From the NCBI RefSeq assembly GCF_004403185.1, contig NZ_SOHJ01000013.1:90245-154244 (forward strand): a stretch of 64,000 nt of DNA. The letters are read 5' to 3'. Positions 1 through 8,967 of the stretch are shown in pieces; positions within the stretch are counted from its first letter, which is position 1; the number at the start of each line of letters is the position of its first letter. The translations under genes were made by a program, and so were the position numbers. The DNA comes from Cryobacterium suzukii (GTDB taxonomy: Bacteria > Actinomycetota > Actinomycetes > Actinomycetales > Microbacteriaceae). The notes beneath the pieces are model-generated. The model was not told the DNA's origin and made no database searches. It saw only the letters and a list, made by a program, of their open reading frames with translations.

Positions 1-723
1 AAGAATTCCGGCGTTGTTGCGGTGCACAGCGGGAATGATGCGCGTCTTAAGTTTGAGCAACGGCAGAAAGTTCTCGTGGTGCTTTGAGACCCCGCCGCCG
101 ACGATGAACAGGTCGGGGGAGAAGAGCAGTTCGAGCGTTGAGTAATACTTCTGCAGGCGAGCAGCCCAGTTCTCCCAACTGAGGTTGTCACGTTCCTTGG
201 CGGAGTAGGCAGCGCGGGTTTCGTAGTCGTGCCCATCGATCTGCAGGTGGCCCAGTTCAGTGTTGGGCACCAGCACGCCGTCGTTAAGCAGCGCCGAACC
301 GATCCCCGTACCGAGCGTGGTCAGCAACACGACGCCAGCGACGCCCTTGGCCGCACCGAACTGTGCTTCAGCATAACCGGCAGCATCCGCATCATTGACG
401 AAGTGAATGGGCAGGCCGAGGCCTTTTTCGAACAGGGCTTCAGCGGCGAGGCCGATCCATTTCGACGACACGTTTGCCGCTGACATGGTGTGACCATTCT
501 TGACGACGGCGGGAAAACACACGCCGACCGGGAGGTCGCCAACGCCTTTCGAGACGGTGGAGAGCAGGGTGCGGGTCGTCTCGACGATGTCCTGCGGGCG
601 CCCCCCCTTGGGCGTGGGCAGCTTCACCCGGTCAGTGAGGAGCGAACCGGTGGCCAGATCGACTACGGCCCCCTTGATTCCCGTGCCGCCGATGTCGATC
701 CCAATTGCCGTCGTTGCAGTCAT
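1..723 (-). CDS. ppgK: Polyphosphate glucokinase (3' end outside window)
   Basis: ROK-family cytoplasmic kinase that phosphorylates glucose with polyphosphate (or ATP), feeding glucose 6-phosphate to glycolysis. The visible 241 residues begin MTATTAIGIDIGGTGIKG, the phosphate-binding loop in the form typical of actinobacterial PpgK. Further on are VNDADAAGYAE with the catalytic Asp and the GTGIGSALL loop. The reading frame stays open to the window edge, so the C-terminus is missing; the family is usually about 250-265 residues, so little is lost. Start chosen at ATG 723, preceded by AAGGATG at good spacing. It lies 31 bp downstream of map on the same strand and may be cotranscribed with it. 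The family call is by recognition of the motifs. Confidence 0.9.
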   Translation of the reverse strand, partial: MTATTAIGIDIGGTGIKGAVVDLATGSLLTDRVKLPTPKGGRPQDIVETTRTLLSTVSKGVGDLPVGVCFPAVVKNGHTMSAANVSSKWIGLAAEALFEKGLGLPIHFVNDADAAGYAEAQFGAAKGVAGVVLLTTLGTGIGSALLNDGVLVPNTELGHLQIDGHDYETRAAYSAKERDNLSWENWAARLQKYYSTLELLFSPDLFIVGGGVSKHHENFLPLLKLKTRIIPAVHRNNAGIL

Positions 724-754
724 GTGTTCATCCTTTATCTGTTCGAAAACCGTG

Positions 755-1618
755 TCAGGCTAAGGTCAGAATCTCGGCGCCGCGCTCGGTCACTACGAGG
801 GTGTGTTCAAATTGTGCGGTCATGCTTCGGTCGCGGGTGAGAACCGTCCAGTCATCACTCCAGATGTCCCAGTCGCCGGTTCCCAGGGTCAGCATCGGCT
901 CGATGGTGAAGACCATCCCGACCTCCATGACCGTGTCGTACTGCGGTGCGTCGTAGTGCGGAATGATGAGGCCCGAGTGGAAGGCTTCGCCAACGCCGTG
1001 CCCCGTATAGTCGCGCACAACGCCGTAGTTGAATCGCTTGGCATAGGACGCGATGGTTCGACCGATCACGTTGACCTGACGCCCGGGGGCAACGGCTTTG
1101 ATACCGCGGGCGAGAGCCTCTCTGGTTCGTTCGACCAGCAACGTCACCTCCTCGGTGGCCTCGCCCACAATAAACGTGACGTTGGTGTCGCCGTGCACGC
1201 CGTTCTTGTACGCCGTGATGTCAATGTTGACAATGTCACCATTGTCGAGCGCCGTGTTATCGGGGATTCCATGGCAAATGACCTCATTCACCGAACTGCA
1301 CAGCGATTTGGGGTAGCCGCGATAACCCAGGGTCGAAGGGTATGCATCGTTAGCCACCAAGTAGTCATGACCGATCTGGTCCAGTTGCTCGGTCGTGACG
1401 CCGGGAACGATGGCTCGACCGACAGCGGCAATCGCCTCGGCGGCGATGCGGCCGGATTCACGAATGAGCTCGATCTTTTCGTTCGAATAAACGTCAGAGC
1501 CGGTGAACGGGCTCGGCCCCTTCTTGCCCACGTACTCCGGGCGAACGATGTGTGCTGGAACGGAACGGGTCGATGACACCGTTCCCGGGATGAGGTGACC
1601 GATGGAATCCTTAGGCAT
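755..1618 (-). CDS. map: Methionine aminopeptidase type I
   Basis: Removes the initiator Met from nascent proteins; dinuclear metal peptidase of the pita-bread fold, 287 aa. The metal ligands are visible in [16 protein letters not shown] (two Asp), [11 protein letters not shown] (His), FTIEPML (Glu) and FEHTLVVTE (Glu). The N-terminal extension of about 40 residues, with [13 protein letters not shown], resembles the extended actinobacterial MetAP1c form rather than the short E. coli enzyme. A start 11 codons further upstream is possible in frame, but ATG 1618 is preferred. It starts MPKDSIGHL and has a TAAGCT -10 box 7 nt upstream on the minus strand, which suggests a leaderless mRNA. Its promoter overlaps the start of the divergent small gene at 1631. 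Confidence 0.93.
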   Translation of the reverse strand: MPKDSIGHLIPGTVSSTRSVPAHIVRPEYVGKKGPSPFTGSDVYSNEKIELIRESGRIAAEAIAAVGRAIVPGVTTEQLDQIGHDYLVANDAYPSTLGYRGYPKSLCSSVNEVICHGIPDNTALDNGDIVNIDITAYKNGVHGDTNVTFIVGEATEEVTLLVERTREALARGIKAVAPGRQVNVIGRTIASYAKRFNYGVVRDYTGHGVGEAFHSGLIIPHYDAPQYDTVMEVGMVFTIEPMLTLGTGDWDIWSDDWTVLTRDRSMTAQFEHTLVVTERGAEILTLA

Positions 1619-1623
1619 AGGAT
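1618..1623 (+). promoter_or_regulatory. -10 box of the SPOR-like gene (leaderless)
   Basis: TAGGAT, 7 nt before ATG 1631. It overlaps the first base of the map start codon, so the two divergent genes share a fully interlocked promoter. Confidence 0.5.
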
Positions 1624-1625
1624 CA

Positions 1626-1631
1626 AGCTTA
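1626..1631 (-). promoter_or_regulatory. -10 box of map (leaderless)
   Basis: TAAGCT on the minus strand, 7 nt before the map ATG. It overlaps the A of the start codon of the divergent gene at 1631. No Shine-Dalgarno sequence precedes map, so transcription probably starts at or next to the ATG. Confidence 0.5.
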
Positions 1632-1819
1632 TGGCCGACGACAAAGAACACGCATTCTGGTACAACATGCGCACGGGCGAAGTGGAGCTCGGTTTACAGT
1701 CAACATCTTTGGATCGGGTGGGGCCATTCGCTACCAGGGACGAGGCAGCCCATGCCCTGGAGAAACTGCGCGCAAACAGCGCCAAGTGGTCGGAAGACGA
1801 CGCTCGGGACGCCCGCTAA
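1631..1819 (+). CDS. Small SPOR-like conserved protein, 62 aa
   Basis: Small acidic cytoplasmic protein of 62 residues with no signal peptide or membrane segment. It starts [19 protein letters not shown] and contains a [16 protein letters not shown] segment. That segment resembles the second half of a SPOR repeat, and similar actinobacterial proteins are usually named SPOR domain-containing. The function is unknown. An earlier in-frame start (1595) would overlap map; ATG 1631 is preferred because a TAGGAT -10 lies 7 nt upstream. It is divergent from map and convergent with panB, whose stop is only 13 bp away. Confidence 0.75.
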   Translation: MADDKEHAFWYNMRTGEVELGLQSTSLDRVGPFATRDEAAHALEKLRANSAKWSEDDARDAR

Positions 1820-1832
1820 CCGTTGAGAGCCC

Positions 1833-2711
1833 CTACTCGTAGCTGTGCTCTGGCGCCGGGTAAGCACCAGAGGCGACGTCAGCGGTGAACCGCTGCACAG
1901 CATCCGTCAGCACCGCTCGAACGTCGGCGTACTGACGCACGAACTTCGGCACTCGACCACTCGTCATGCCAGCAAAATCCGTCCAGACGAGCAGCTGGCC
2001 GTCAACGGATGGCCCCGCCCCGACCCCGATAGTCGGGATGGACAGCCGTTTGGTGACGAGTGCGGCGACCGACGCCGGTACCATCTCCAGAACGACAGCG
2101 AAGGCGCCGGCGTCCTCAACCGCGAGGGCGTCCGCGATGAGTGTCTCGGCGGCGTCTCCCCGGCCCTGAATGATGTGGCCGCCCAAACCGTGTTCGCTCT
2201 GCGGGGTGAATCCCACATGGCCCATCACGGGGATGCCGGCGGAAACGATGCGCCTGATCTGCTTATGGCTACGCTGGCCGCCTTCGAGTTTCACCGCGTG
2301 CGCCTGGGTTTCCTTCATGAACCGCACGGCGGTCGCGAGGGCCTGATCCGCCCCGCTCTCGTACGAACCGAACGGCATATCGGCCACGACGAAGGCACGG
2401 GTTACTGCCCGGGCGACGGCACGGGTCAGTGGAATGAGCTCGTCAACCGTGACGGGGAGGGTGGTCTCGTACCCGAAGACGTTGTTGCCGGCGGAATCTC
2501 CCACCAGCAGAAAGTCGATTCCGGCCGCATCGAAAATCTGGGCGGTGAGCATGTCGTAGCTGGTCAGGCCCGTAATGGGGATCCCCTGGGCCTTGGCGTT
2601 TTGAAAGTGCCGAGTGCGTACTCGCTTGGGCCCGGAAACCGCGTTATAGGGAGGCTGCACGTCGGCATCGCTGCCCGCCGGGTGGGACTCTGGTGCTGTC
2701 AACTCTGGCAT
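1833..2711 (-). CDS. panB: 3-methyl-2-oxobutanoate hydroxymethyltransferase
   Basis: First committed enzyme of pantothenate (coenzyme A) synthesis: transfers a hydroxymethyl group from 5,10-methylene-THF to alpha-ketoisovalerate to give ketopantoate. The 292-aa sequence has the family landmarks LTSYDMLTAQIFDAAGIDF, LLVGDSAGNNVFGYE (metal-binding Asp), VKLEGG, GIPVMGHVGFTPQ and TIGVGAGPSVDGQ. The first 35 or so residues are an unrelated Pro/Ala-rich extension. Start at ATG 2711, preceded by a TACACT -10 at 6 nt with no ribosome site, so probably leaderless. It stands alone, divergent from glnA2; no other pantothenate gene is in the window. Confidence 0.95.
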   Translation of the reverse strand: MPELTAPESHPAGSDADVQPPYNAVSGPKRVRTRHFQNAKAQGIPITGLTSYDMLTAQIFDAAGIDFLLVGDSAGNNVFGYETTLPVTVDELIPLTRAVARAVTRAFVVADMPFGSYESGADQALATAVRFMKETQAHAVKLEGGQRSHKQIRRIVSAGIPVMGHVGFTPQSEHGLGGHIIQGRGDAAETLIADALAVEDAGAFAVVLEMVPASVAALVTKRLSIPTIGVGAGPSVDGQLLVWTDFAGMTSGRVPKFVRQYADVRAVLTDAVQRFTADVASGAYPAPEHSYE

Positions 2712-2717
2712 GCGACA

Positions 2718-2723
2718 AGTGTA
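2718..2723 (-). promoter_or_regulatory. -10 box of panB (leaderless)
   Basis: TACACT on the minus strand, 6 nt before the panB ATG. No Shine-Dalgarno sequence is present. Confidence 0.45.
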
Positions 2724-2752
2724 GTCAGGCGAGCAATCATGCTCGGAGCCAG

Positions 2753-2758
2753 TAGCCT
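2753..2758 (+). promoter_or_regulatory. Candidate -10 box of glnA2
   Basis: TAGCCT, of the actinobacterial TANNNT type, about 69 bp before the glnA2 ATG. It would give a leadered transcript. No convincing -35 is visible. Confidence 0.3.
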
Positions 2759-2826
2759 AGATAGTAGGTATTGAGGACGGTAGCTATTTAGGTACGTCCC
2801 CGTTGGAGCAATCAGAAAGAGCGTGA

Positions 2827-4164
2827 ATGGACAAGCAGCGCGACTTCGTTCTTCGGACCATCGAGGAGCGGGGAATCAAGTTCGTTCGGCTCTGGTTCAC
2901 CGATGTCGTCGGTACGCTGAAATCGGTGGCTATCGCGCCCGCTGAAGTTGAGGGCGCATTCAACGAGGGCCTCGGGTTCGACGGCTCGGCCATCGAGGGC
3001 CTCACCCGTTCTTTTGAAGCGGATGTCCTGGCACACCCGGATCCCACCACCTTCCAGATTCTGCCGTGGCGGGGGGAGGTCGACCCCACTGCCCGCATGT
3101 TCTGCGACATCACTACGCCGGACGGCCAGCCCGCCGTTGCTGATCCGCGCAACGTGCTCAAGCGCACCCTTGCCAAGGCGGCCGACCGTGGCTTCACGTT
3201 CTACACCCACCCCGAGGTGGAGTTCTACCTTCTCAAGTCGTCCAAGTACGGCAAGAACGGTCCGATTCCGGTCGACTCGGCCGGATATTTCGACAATGTT
3301 CCCGGTGGAACCGCCCACGATTTCCGTCGTCGCTCGGTGCGCATGCTTGAAGACCTCGGTATTTCCGTTGAGTTCAGCCACCACGAGGCCGGGCCAGGCC
3401 AGAACGAAATCGACCTGCGCTATGCCGACGCTCTGACGACCGCCGACAACATCATGACCTTCCGTACGGTGGTCAAGGAAGTCGCAATCGAGCAGGGCGT
3501 GTACGCGACGTTCATGCCCAAGCCCATGTCGGAGCACCCAGGATCGGGCATGCACACGCACATGTCCCTGTTTGAGGGTGACGCGAACGCGTTCTATGAG
3601 GCCGGTGCGAAGTACCAGCTCTCCAAGATCGGCCGCCAATTCATCGCCGGGCTGCTCAAACACGCCCCCGAGATCACCGCGGTGACCAACCAATTCGTCA
3701 ATTCCTACAAGCGGCTGTGGGGCGGAGACGAAGCCCCAAGCTTCGTCTGCTGGGGTCACAACAACCGCTCAGCCCTGGTGCGGGTACCGCTCTACAAGCC
3801 GAACAAGGGCCAGAGCGCCCGCGTTGAATATCGAGCAATCGACTCCGCTGCCAACCCGTACCTCGCCTATTCGCTCATGCTGGCCGCCGGCCTCAAGGGC
3901 ATCGACGAGGGTTACGAATTGCCGCCAGAAGCGGAAGACAATGTGTGGAGCCTGAGCGACACCGAACGTCGTGCGCTCGGCTACACGCAACTGCCGGCCA
4001 GCCTCGACCACGCGATCCAGTTCATGGAAGAGTCCGAACTCGTCGCGGAGACGCTCGGCGAACAGGTCTTCAATTATGTTCTGCTGAACAAGCGTCAGGA
4101 GTGGCGTGACTATCGGTCACAGGTCACACCGTTCGAACTTCAAAAAAACCTGGAGATGCTCTAA
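2827..4164 (+). CDS. glnA2: Glutamine synthetase, GlnA2 type
   Basis: Type I glutamine synthetase of 445 aa. It matches the actinobacterial GlnA2 group: start MDKQRDFVLRTIEERGIKF, then FRLW-like FVRLWFTDVVG, FDGSAIEGL, and the ATP/metal motifs GSGMHTHMS and NQFVNSYKRL. The loop that carries the adenylylation Tyr in GlnA1 reads GYELPPEAEDNVW here, with Tyr363. It lacks the preceding Leu and the following EAK of GlnA1. ATG 2827 has only a weak upstream GAAAGAG. glnE follows after 38 bp on the same strand, so the two are probably one transcript. GlnA2 enzymes are usually secondary to GlnA1 in ammonium assimilation, and some homologues have other amine or glutamate-ligase roles. Confidence 0.93.
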   Translation: MDKQRDFVLRTIEERGIKFVRLWFTDVVGTLKSVAIAPAEVEGAFNEGLGFDGSAIEGLTRSFEADVLAHPDPTTFQILPWRGEVDPTARMFCDITTPDGQPAVADPRNVLKRTLAKAADRGFTFYTHPEVEFYLLKSSKYGKNGPIPVDSAGYFDNVPGGTAHDFRRRSVRMLEDLGISVEFSHHEAGPGQNEIDLRYADALTTADNIMTFRTVVKEVAIEQGVYATFMPKPMSEHPGSGMHTHMSLFEGDANAFYEAGAKYQLSKIGRQFIAGLLKHAPEITAVTNQFVNSYKRLWGGDEAPSFVCWGHNNRSALVRVPLYKPNKGQSARVEYRAIDSAANPYLAYSLMLAAGLKGIDEGYELPPEAEDNVWSLSDTERRALGYTQLPASLDHAIQFMEESELVAETLGEQVFNYVLLNKRQEWRDYRSQVTPFELQKNLEML

Positions 4165-4202
4165 CTCGCCAGTGGTGTCGATGATCGAAGGAATCACCCG
4201 CG

Positions 4203-7200
4203 ATGGAGCGTTTGCACTTGACCCTGACCGAACTCGTTCGGGTTGGCTTCGTGGACCTTGCCGAGGTACGTGGGCGGCTCGACGAAATTGCCCAGCTCGG
4301 TGCGGGCAGCCCGCACCGAGGTTCCGGTTCGGCCGGCCGGTTGACCGATACGCGGGCATTACTGCCGCTGCTTGCGGCAACGGCGAGTCCGGATGCCGCG
4401 CTGGTCGCGCTCGTCGCCCTGCTGCGGCAGGGTTCGCCTGAGCTGTTCGAACTGCTCCAGTCACCGGCTGCGGCCGGGCGGTTGCTGAAAGTTGTCGGAG
4501 CCTCCAGCGGACTCACCGAATTCTTCCTCAGACATCCGGTGGAACTCGCGGTTCTCATGACGCCACTAACCGTGCTGCCCAGCGTCGACGAACTGGTGCG
4601 CGACCTGTTGGATTCTGTCGGAGCGACCGGGGGATTCTCCCGCCTGGTCGATGATGCAGCCTGGATCGCCCTACGGGTGCGCTACCGTCGCCGCCTGGCG
4701 CAGATCGCCGCCTTCGACCTCGAACAGTCGGACCCCGTTGCGGGGCTCGACGGCATAGCAAGTACGCTGTCCGATCTCGCCACGGCGGCGCTCGAAGCCG
4801 CCCTTGCGGTGGCCCGCACCATAAGCAGTGGCGACACGGCCGGGCACGCTGTCTTTGCTACCGACCAGGTGCGCGCAACGCGCCTGGCCATTATCGGCAT
4901 GGGCAAGGCCGGGGCGAGCGAGCTTAACTACGTGAGCGATGTTGACGTTATTTTCGTCGCCGACGGCGACGAATCAGCCGGTCTGGAAAGTTCTCGGGCT
5001 GTTGAGATCGCGACCCGACTTGCCGTGCTCATCATGCGCGGCCTGGGCGAATCCGGCATTGAACCCGAGCTGTGGGAGGTCGACCCCAACCTCCGCCCGG
5101 AAGGCAAGAGCGGCGCCCTCGTACGCTCGATCGAATCCCATCTCGCGTACTACGACCGTTGGGCCAAGAGTTGGGAGTTCCAGGCGCTGCTCAAGGCCCG
5201 CACGCTGGCCGGTGACCGCGAACTCGGAGCCCGCTACATCGATGCGGTCACCCCCAAGGTCTGGAGCAGCGCCGGCCGCGAGAATTTCGTCGAATCGGTG
5301 CAGCGCATGCGGGAGCGCGTCACCGACAATATCCCCGACGACGAGGTTGATATTCAGCTCAAGCTCGGGCCGGGCGGACTGCGCGATATCGAGTTCACTG
5401 TGCAGCTGCTTCAGCTCGTTCATGGCCAGACAGACCCTGCCGTTCGACAGTCCGGCACACTCCCGGCATTGACTGCCTTGGCCACCGCCGGGTATGTGGG
5501 TCGGGCGGAAGCCTCCGAATTCGCTCAGGACTATCGCATGCTGCGCCTGATGGAACATCGGCTGCAGCTGCAAAAACTCCGTCGTACCCACCTGGTGCCG
5601 CGCGATGAGGCAAATTTGCGGGTGCTGGCCCGGTCGACCGGGCTGGCCACCAGCGCTGCCGGGCTGACCATCCGCTGGTCGGAGACGAAACAGAGGGTTC
5701 GCGGCCTGCACGAGCGGTTGTTCTACCGCCCCCTGCTATCGGCGGTGGCGTCGCTGCCGGCCGACGGGCTGAACCTGACGACTGCACAGGCTGAGGCGCG
5801 GCTCGCGGCAATCGGCTTTCTAAATACCAAGGGCGCCCTGGCGCATATTGCCGCCCTCTCCGGCGGAGTCTCCCGGCGCGCGGCGATCCAGCGGCACCTC
5901 CTCCCCGTCCTGCTGCAGTGGCTCTCGCAAGGGGCGGACCCGGACTACGGGTTTCTGGTCTTTCGGCGCCTGAGCGACAACCTGGGTTCGACCTATTGGT
6001 TTCTGCGCATGTTGCGTGACTCCTCGGGCGCCGCCGAGCGCCTCACCAGGGTTTTGTCCGGAAGTCGTTACATCGGCGAGCTGCTAGAGAAGATCCCCGA
6101 AGCGGTGGCTTGGCTCGAAGACGAAGCCGACCTTCAGCCACGTCCGCTCAGGGCCCTCCAGGATGAAACCCGAGCGGTTCTTGGCCGGCATGAAAGTGCG
6201 GATGCCGCCGCAACTATTCTGCGCGCGGCCCGGCGCCGTGAGATGCTGCGACTGGCATTCGGAGCCCTTCTCGGTCAGATCAATCTCGACCAGCTGGGCC
6301 AGGGCCTGACGGATGTCAACGCCACGTATGTTCAGGGTGTCATCGCTGCCATTCGTGGGGAAGACCTGATTGTTCCGGGTGGTTCTGATGACTGCGCGTC
6401 GAGCGGCGATGGCATTGAATTCGGTGTGATCGGTATGGGGCGGTTCGGTGGTGCAGAGCTCGGTTTCGGTTCCGACGCCGACGTCATGTACGTCTTCCGC
6501 GCTGGTAATCTCGACGGGGAAGCGGCCAACGACCGTGCCCGGTATATCGTGCGCGAACTTAATCGACTTACCGAAGACGCGCGTTTGCCGCTCGACCTGG
6601 ACATTGGATTGCGGCCGGAGGGCAGCAACGGGCCGGTCGTGCGGTCGCTCGACTCCTATCAGGCGTACTACCGTCGCTGGTCACTCACCTGGGAAGCTCA
6701 GGCGCTCCTCCGCGGTCGCGGTGTGGCCGGTGATGCTGCGCTGCTGCGGGACTTCGAGGCTGTGGCTGACGACGTGCGGTACCCCGCAGCCATTAGCGAG
6801 CAGGCCGTGCGTGAGGTTCGCCGCATCAAGGCTCGGGTCGAGAATGAGCGTCTGCCGCAGGGCGCCGACCCGAACCGGCACCTGAAATTGGGGCGCGGCT
6901 CGCTCAGCGATGTGGAATGGCTGGTTCAGTTGCTTCAGCTGCAGCATGCCGCGGCGATTCCGGCGCTGCGCACGACGTCCACCCTGTCGGCGCTGGACGA
7001 GGCGGTCAGCGCCGGATTGATACCGGCGACGGATGCCGCGGTTCTGCGCAGCGCGTGGATCTTCGCGTCCCGCGCCCGCTCCGCCATCACACTGTGGACG
7101 AATCACACTTCGAACGTATTGCCCAGCGATCGCGCGGCCCTCGAGGGCATCGCCAGGGTAATGGAATACCCGCCCGGGTCGGGCAACCAATTGGAGGACG

Positions 7201-7289
7201 ACTACCTCGCTGTGACCCGACGTTCCCGCGCCGTATTCGAGCGCTTGTTCTACGGTCCCGTCGAACGTCCAGGGCCGACCGTCGGCTAA
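4203..7289 (+). CDS. glnE: Glutamine synthetase adenylyltransferase/deadenylylase
   Basis: Bifunctional enzyme that adds AMP to, and removes it from, the regulatory Tyr of glutamine synthetase in response to nitrogen status. 1028 residues, the full family length. Two nucleotidyltransferase domains are visible: N-terminal GMGKAGASELNYVSDVDV near residues 232-250 (deadenylylase half), and C-terminal GMGRFGGAELGFGSDADV near 741-760 (adenylylase half). Both carry the G-x11-D-x-D signature, and each is followed by a helical GlnD-PII-uridylylase-like segment. ATG 4203 is preceded by GAAGGAATC. It lies between its likely target glnA1 (convergent) and glnA2 (same operon), the usual actinobacterial layout. 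Confidence 0.96.
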   Translation: MERLHLTLTELVRVGFVDLAEVRGRLDEIAQLGAGSPHRGSGSAGRLTDTRALLPLLAATASPDAALVALVALLRQGSPELFELLQSPAAAGRLLKVVGASSGLTEFFLRHPVELAVLMTPLTVLPSVDELVRDLLDSVGATGGFSRLVDDAAWIALRVRYRRRLAQIAAFDLEQSDPVAGLDGIASTLSDLATAALEAALAVARTISSGDTAGHAVFATDQVRATRLAIIGMGKAGASELNYVSDVDVIFVADGDESAGLESSRAVEIATRLAVLIMRGLGESGIEPELWEVDPNLRPEGKSGALVRSIESHLAYYDRWAKSWEFQALLKARTLAGDRELGARYIDAVTPKVWSSAGRENFVESVQRMRERVTDNIPDDEVDIQLKLGPGGLRDIEFTVQLLQLVHGQTDPAVRQSGTLPALTALATAGYVGRAEASEFAQDYRMLRLMEHRLQLQKLRRTHLVPRDEANLRVLARSTGLATSAAGLTIRWSETKQRVRGLHERLFYRPLLSAVASLPADGLNLTTAQAEARLAAIGFLNTKGALAHIAALSGGVSRRAAIQRHLLPVLLQWLSQGADPDYGFLVFRRLSDNLGSTYWFLRMLRDSSGAAERLTRVLSGSRYIGELLEKIPEAVAWLEDEADLQPRPLRALQDETRAVLGRHESADAAATILRAARRREMLRLAFGALLGQINLDQLGQGLTDVNATYVQGVIAAIRGEDLIVPGGSDDCASSGDGIEFGVIGMGRFGGAELGFGSDADVMYVFRAGNLDGEAANDRARYIVRELNRLTEDARLPLDLDIGLRPEGSNGPVVRSLDSYQAYYRRWSLTWEAQALLRGRGVAGDAALLRDFEAVADDVRYPAAISEQAVREVRRIKARVENERLPQGADPNRHLKLGRGSLSDVEWLVQLLQLQHAAAIPALRTTSTLSALDEAVSAGLIPATDAAVLRSAWIFASRARSAITLWTNHTSNVLPSDRAALEGIARVMEYPPGSGNQLEDDYLAVTRRSRAVFERLFYGPVERPGPTVG

Positions 7290-7331
7290 CGACCCACGGA
7301 GGGCTGGTACGCCCCGTTCTCGCAGCAATAC

Positions 7332-7368
7332 AGTAAAGGACCGCATCCGATAGATGCGGTCCTTTACT
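7332..7368. terminator. Bidirectional terminator between glnE and glnA1
   Basis: Perfect 16-bp inverted repeat (arms 7332-7347 and 7353-7368) with a 5-base loop, between two convergent genes. Arms contain AAAGGACC/GGTCCTTT. There is no long U tract, but the stem is strong in either direction. Confidence 0.85.
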
Positions 7369-7398
7369 CAGTGCCGTGTGGGCGATATACGGTGCGGT

Positions 7399-8823
7399 TT
7401 AGACCCCGTAATACAGTTCGAATTCGAACGGGTGCGGACGCTGGGCGAGCGGCTTGATCTCGTTTTCGCGCTTGTACTGGATCCAGGTCTCGATCAGTTC
7501 GGGTGTGAACACGTTTCCGGCGAGGAGAAAGTCGTGATCTGCTTCGAGAGCCTGCAGGGCCTCCTCGAGCGACGCCGGAACCTGGGGGATGTTCTTGGCT
7601 TCCTCGGGGGGCAGTTCGTAGAGGTCCTTGTCGACGGGCTCGTGTGGCTCAATACGGTTTTTGATGCCGTCGAGGCCGGCCATGAGCTGCGCGGCAAAGG
7701 CGAGATACGGGTTACCGGACGCGTCGGGAGCGCGGAACTCGAGGCGCTTGGCCTTCGGGTTGGTTCCGGTAATCGGAATGCGGATCGACGCCGAGCGGTT
7801 ACCGGCCGAGTAGACCAGGTTGACCGGGGCCTCGAATCCGGGAACGAGACGGTGGTACGAGTTGACCGTGGGGTTCGTGAACGCGAGCACGGCCGGGGCG
7901 TGCTTAAGCAAGCCTCCGATGTACCAGCGAGCCACGTCGGAGAGCCCGCCATAGCCGGCCTCATCGTAGAACAACGGCTTGCCATCGGCCCAGAGTGACT
8001 GGTGCGTGTGCATGCCGGAGCCGTTGTCACCGAACAGCGGCTTGGGCATGAACGTTGCGGTCTTGCCCCAGTCGTGTGCGGTGTTCTTGACAATGTACTT
8101 AAACTTCAGCAGGTCATCCGCTGCGTGAACCATCGTGTCGAATCGGTAGTTGATCTCGCCCTGGCCGCCGGTGCCGACCTCGTGGTGGCTGCGTTCGAGG
8201 ATAAGGCCGGATTCGATTAGCTTCAGGCAGATGTCATCGCGCATGTCGACGTGTTGGTCGACCGGACTGACCGGAAAGTAGCCGCCCTTGAACGGCGTCT
8301 TGTTGGCGAGGTTTCCGCCTTCTTCCTTCTTTCCGGAATTCCAGGCGCCTTCGCCGGAGTCAACGGAGTAAAAACTCGTGTGCTGGTTCACTTCATAGCG
8401 CACATCGTCGAAGATGTAGAATTCCGCTTCGGAACCGAAGAGCGCAGTGTCGCCAATACCCGTGGAGGCGAGGTATTTCTCGGCCTTCTTAGCTACCTGG
8501 CGCGGGTCCTTAGAGTAGATCTCACCGTTACGCGGGTTGTAGATGTCGAAGAGCATAATGAGCGTCTTCTCGGTGCGGAACGGGTCCAGGTACGCGGTCG
8601 AAACGTCGGGAATGAGCTGCATGTCCGATTCGTGGATCGACGCGAAACCGCGGATCGAGGAACCATCGAACATTTGGCCGACGGTGAAGAACTCCTCATC
8701 GACGGTGGATGCCGGAATGTTGAAGTGCTGCTGCACACCGGGAAGATCGGTGAAACGGATGTCAAGAAACTTGACGTCATTCTCTTTGATGAATTTGAGC
8801 ACTTCGGACGAATCGCGGAACAT
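7399..8823 (-). CDS. glnA: Glutamine synthetase type I-beta (GlnA1)
   Basis: Main ammonium-assimilating enzyme (glutamate + NH3 + ATP to glutamine), 474 aa. Motifs: [32 protein letters not shown] and NRSASIRIP. The adenylylation loop [11 protein letters not shown] carries Tyr402, the expected GlnE target. The in-frame upstream extension (17 codons) is rejected because [11 protein letters not shown] at 8823 is the family N-terminus. A GGAG ribosome site lies 9 nt before it. A four-pentamer GlnR-like operator lies 79-116 bp upstream, implying transcriptional activation under nitrogen limitation. It is convergent with glnE across a strong terminator. Confidence 0.97.
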   Translation of the reverse strand: MFRDSSEVLKFIKENDVKFLDIRFTDLPGVQQHFNIPASTVDEEFFTVGQMFDGSSIRGFASIHESDMQLIPDVSTAYLDPFRTEKTLIMLFDIYNPRNGEIYSKDPRQVAKKAEKYLASTGIGDTALFGSEAEFYIFDDVRYEVNQHTSFYSVDSGEGAWNSGKKEEGGNLANKTPFKGGYFPVSPVDQHVDMRDDICLKLIESGLILERSHHEVGTGGQGEINYRFDTMVHAADDLLKFKYIVKNTAHDWGKTATFMPKPLFGDNGSGMHTHQSLWADGKPLFYDEAGYGGLSDVARWYIGGLLKHAPAVLAFTNPTVNSYHRLVPGFEAPVNLVYSAGNRSASIRIPITGTNPKAKRLEFRAPDASGNPYLAFAAQLMAGLDGIKNRIEPHEPVDKDLYELPPEEAKNIPQVPASLEEALQALEADHDFLLAGNVFTPELIETWIQYKRENEIKPLAQRPHPFEFELYYGV

Positions 8824-8901
8824 GCGGATTAACTCCAGACGACGAGGGCGTAGAAACGGCCGAATCGGACACATCGGCTCCCCTGAGATTAGTAGCGCCG
8901 C

Positions 8902-8939
8902 GTTACTCTTCCGTGACGCTTATGTTTCCCCCATGTTAC
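8902..8939 (-). promoter_or_regulatory. GlnR-type operator upstream of glnA1
   Basis: Read toward glnA1 (minus strand), four pentamers repeat with an exact 11-bp period: GTAAC-N6-GAAAC-N6-GTCAC-N6-GTAAC. The consensus for the actinobacterial nitrogen regulator GlnR is alternating gTnAC and GaAAC boxes with 6-bp spacers, so this is a near-ideal double site; only the last box deviates (GTAAC for GAAAC). A possible TAATCT -10 for glnA1 lies at 8886-8891. The site also sits just upstream of the divergent RDD gene. Confidence 0.85.
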
Positions 8940-8955
8940 AGGGAGGGCTCCTCGG

Positions 8956-8961
8956 TAGACT
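8956..8961 (+). promoter_or_regulatory. -10 box of the RDD gene (leaderless)
   Basis: TAGACT, ending 6 nt before GTG 8968. No ribosome site precedes the GTG, which fits a leaderless transcript. Confidence 0.45.
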
Positions 8962-8967
8962 CATCGG

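Noticed and set aside
755-1651. Longer map starting 11 codons upstream
   Set aside because: The extension covers the promoter and start of the divergent small gene; ATG 1618 has a -10 box at leaderless distance and a typical N-terminus.
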